Made by a program: the position numbers and the translations under genes. Of a DNA stretch of 64,000 nt, positions 62,440 through 64,000 are shown piece after piece. Where the stretch lies: the NCBI GenBank assembly GCA_026182355.1, contig JAPFBL010000068.1, forward strand, positions 11,507,001 to 11,571,000, read 5' to 3'. Under the pieces are notes generated by a model. That model did not search any database, had not been told where the DNA came from, and saw only the letters and a program-made list of their open reading frames with translations. Numbering within the stretch: the stretch's first letter is position 1; the number at the start of each line of letters is the position of its first letter. The stretch is from Hermatobates lingyangjiaoensis. Taxonomy: Eukaryota > Arthropoda > Insecta > Hemiptera > Hermatobatidae.

Positions 62440-63115
62440 ATTTTTTTTTTTAACGAGCTGTTTAGCGTCAAAAAAACATTTTCTGAAAACACAAATCGTA
62501 CTGTAACGCCCCTTTAGCGAATGTAATTTTAAAAAAAATATCTCAACTCATTCTCCATATAATGTTCTATTTATAGACATAGTTTCATTCTTGTCCGTCA
62601 AACACTATGGCTTGTATCGCTCTCACAAGGTTTGAGATTGAATTATAAGTGAAAATTTGTACATTTTATTGAAAAAAAAATATTTTCTGTTGATTTAAAA
62701 TTCTGAATATATTTTTCGTTTTTTTCATTTGTAACCTCAAAGATAATGTCAAAATTTCAAAACTCTAGGGTTATCAGTTTAGGAGAAATAAATGTTTTAA
62801 AAAAAACGGTTTTTGGCAAAAAAACTGACTTTCCCATCATGCATAATTCTTCACAAACAATAGGGATCTTCGTCGTTATGGGGTTCATTTTTGTGTAAAA
62901 TATCAACTTGATCCATCAAAGATTCTGGACCGTAGAGTGGTAACAACCAATGCTAACACACGCACCCACCCACCCACCCACCCACACTCACACAGACATC
63001 ATCGCAAAAACTTCATAAAACGACTTTTGGGACCTTAAAACATGTAATTTCGTCAAAATCTCGAGATCGAATTTTTTCACGATCACTATACTTTACTTAT
63101 AGTAAAGTAAAAAAC
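62440..63115 (+). repeat. Dispersed repeat R1, copy 3 (best, plus)
   Basis: The best-preserved copy. It includes CACTATGGCTTGTATCGCTC (about 62603), AAAACTGACTTTCCCATCATGC (62821), CAACTTGATCCATCAAAG (62906), a CCCA-rich tract (62957-62995), GACTTTTGGGACC (63022) and ends with a palindrome (ACTTTACTTATAGTAAAGT, 63090-63108). Copies 1 and 2 show the same terminus in opposite orientation. No open frame. The left limit is uncertain. Confidence 0.7.
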
Positions 63116-63119
63116 CAAT

Positions 63120-63193
63120 AAATACTTGTTAACTTGGCTGATTGAAATTTCCAGAATTCTGGAAATTTCAATCAGCCAAGTTAACAAGTATTT
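63120..63193. repeat. Perfect 74-bp palindrome
   Basis: Every position from 63120 to 63156 pairs with 63193 back to 63157, with no spacer (centre GAATTC at 63154-63159). It starts 5-10 bp after the end of R1 copy 3 and runs into a 22-base poly-T. It is far longer than expected by chance and implies foldback synthesis or a very recent inverted duplication. Confidence 0.95.
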
Positions 63194-63211
63194 TTTTTTT
63201 TTTTTTTTTTT

Positions 63212-63308
63212 GAAAGAGCAAGTTGCTCTTCGAAGATGTGTTAACGAAAGGCCTTAGAGCATTGTTTCAAAAATTGTTTTCATTGTGGTAAATTAATCCA
63301 TATATATA
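63212..63308 (+). mobile_element. TA-flanked unit, family D (right, plus)
   Basis: Follows the poly-T and ends at TATATATATG (63301-63310). It is the inverted partner of 61405-61560; both face outward, toward their TA arrays, and bracket R1 copy 3 and the palindrome. No frame. Confidence 0.65.
63225..63260 (+). ncRNA. Hammerhead-like ribozyme motif, family D
   Basis: Stem I GCTCT (63225-63229), a box reading TCGAAGA (63230-63236; the CT of CTGANGA is changed to TC), extra T, small hairpin GT/AC (63238-63245), GAA (63246-63248), palindrome AGGCCT (63249-63254), T, AGAGC (63256-63260) pairing with GCTCT over five positions. Same layout as A and B with unrelated sequence. Confidence 0.45.
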
Positions 63309-63464
63309 TGAGTTCAAAATTCAAGAAGAGTAAGTTACTTGCCGTTGCATTTACAACGTGCTTGGTCTTCCTTTCACTTTTCTCCTGAAGACGGATTACC
63401 TGAAAATTTGAGTCTCTAAGTGTGTTTCCTTACTCTGTGTGTTACTTTTCTTGAATTTTTAACT

Positions 63465-63474
<10 letters not shown>
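63301..63474 (+). mobile_element. TA-flanked unit, family A (single, with inverted ends)
   Basis: TATATATATGAGTTCAAAA (63301) is the complement of the right end (ATTTTTAACTCATATATATA near 63455). Inside: GACGG-type family-A sequence with the motif at 63381-63413. (TA)n follows. A family-A pair collapsed to one motif. Confidence 0.6.
63381..63413 (+). ncRNA. Hammerhead-like ribozyme motif, family A
   Basis: TCTC (63381-63384), CTGAAGA (63385-63391), extra C, small hairpin GG/CC, one extra T, GAA (63402-63404), AATT (63405-63408), T, GAGT (63410-63413). Stem I pairs at three of four positions. Confidence 0.42.
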
Positions 63475-63496
<22 letters not shown>

Positions 63497-63640
63497 CAAT
63501 GATCAAACCACAGTTGGGTTTTTGACTCTGACGAAGATCGCTTGTTACGGTTGAAAGATCTTAGTCTTGTGGTTTGATCATTGATTGTTATTTCACGTGT
63601 TTATGTGAAATGAATATATATATATATTTATATATATATG
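63465..63640 (+). mobile_element. TA-flanked unit, family B
   Basis: (TA)n (about 63465-63492), left arm TCAATGATCAAACCACA (63496-63512) complementary to TGTGGTTTGATCATTGA (63568-63584), then TTTCACGTGTTTATGTGAAA and (TA)n (63614-63638). The motif sits between the arms, so the whole unit can fold as one long stem. Confidence 0.65.
63524..63566 (+). ncRNA. Hammerhead-like ribozyme motif, family B, good copy
   Basis: GACT (63524-63527), CTGACGA, extra A, GATCG, loop CTTGTTA, CGGTT, GAA, AGATCT, T, AGTC (63563-63566). Compared with 51376-51418, one C-to-T change in stem II converts a C-G pair to U-G, keeping the stem. Confidence 0.55.
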
Positions 63641-64000
63641 AGAGGGATCTTTTCTAAAGTTTAAATTTCCTTGAATGCTGTGTTTTAAGTGCTTTCAATA
63701 TTTTTAACAGGTAGTATTTCTTAAATTTTCAAAATTTTAATTTGATTGAATACACAATTTTTCCGTAAATTCTTCCTGCAAGCAAATCTGTTAATTTTCT
63801 GACATGTGAATGTGATTAGTTAGTGTTATTTTATATAAAAATAACAGTGTTAACAACTGACTATGATGTTGAGCTCATAAAGAGCTGCTATTGGAGTTTA
63901 GTCACCAATATCCCGAGCATTTTTAAATCGGATGAAGTTTTAACTGAAGAAATCGTAAAACAGATTAGTACTAATTTACTCAGGCAATGCTGCAACTTTC
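63641..64000. other. AT-rich intergenic DNA
   Basis: Nothing recognised to the window edge. Confidence 0.5.

Noticed and set aside
1..64000. CRISPR array, operon or prokaryotic system
   Set aside because: Repeats are microsatellites or dispersed transposons without regular spacers; no ribosome-binding sites or tightly packed frames; the transposons are animal types.

Overview
Single-strand reading of a 64 kb, very AT-rich (roughly two thirds A+T by eye), gene-poor animal genomic window. I found no complete protein-coding gene, tRNA, rRNA or CRISPR array, and no bacterial signals. What can be supported is the content of a metazoan gene desert: long dinucleotide microsatellites, fragments of several transposon classes, tRNA-derived SINE-like remnants, a MITE, and about a dozen short GC-richer islands in AT-rich DNA. 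A Jockey-clade LINE fragment (27.8-28.5 kb) and a mariner pseudogene (43.5-44.6 kb) make an arthropod the most likely source, but I cannot name the species.

Layout. 0-8 kb: AT-rich DNA with islands at 1.45, 2.75, 4.3 and 6.5 kb and one short exon-like ORF at 7.2 kb. 8-13 kb: two copies of a dispersed repeat (called R1 here), TA arrays and an unrecognised exon-like ORF on the minus strand at 10.75-11.1 kb. 13-26 kb: mostly plain AT-rich DNA with islands at 14.5, 21.5 and 24.1 kb, a SINE-like remnant at 19.1 kb and the first TA-flanked unit at 15.65 kb. 26-31 kb: two local duplications, a Jockey 3' fragment and an island. 31-39 kb: a cluster of inverted, TA-flanked units, including a near-perfect hairpin of about 390 bp. 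39-50 kb: islands, the mariner pseudogene, an R1 copy and a clear 259-bp MITE. 50-56 kb: a mosaic of TA-flanked units, two of them carrying an inverted pair of Penelope-like reverse transcriptase fragments, and a 454-bp palindrome. 56-64 kb: islands, more R1 copies, a perfect 74-bp palindrome and three more TA-flanked units.

Most interesting signal. At least three unrelated unit families (A, B, D), all embedded in (TA)n arrays, share one RNA-like architecture: a short stem I, a CTGANGA box, one extra base, a short hairpin, GAA, a 4-6 bp perfect palindrome, one base, then the other side of stem I. The stem sequences differ between families but stay complementary. This matches small hammerhead ribozyme variants known to accompany Penelope-like retroelements, and two Penelope-like RT fragments lie inside the same mosaic. 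Units usually occur as head-to-head inverted pairs, which explains the many long palindromes. No gene network can be described; the islands may be regulatory elements of a gene outside the window.
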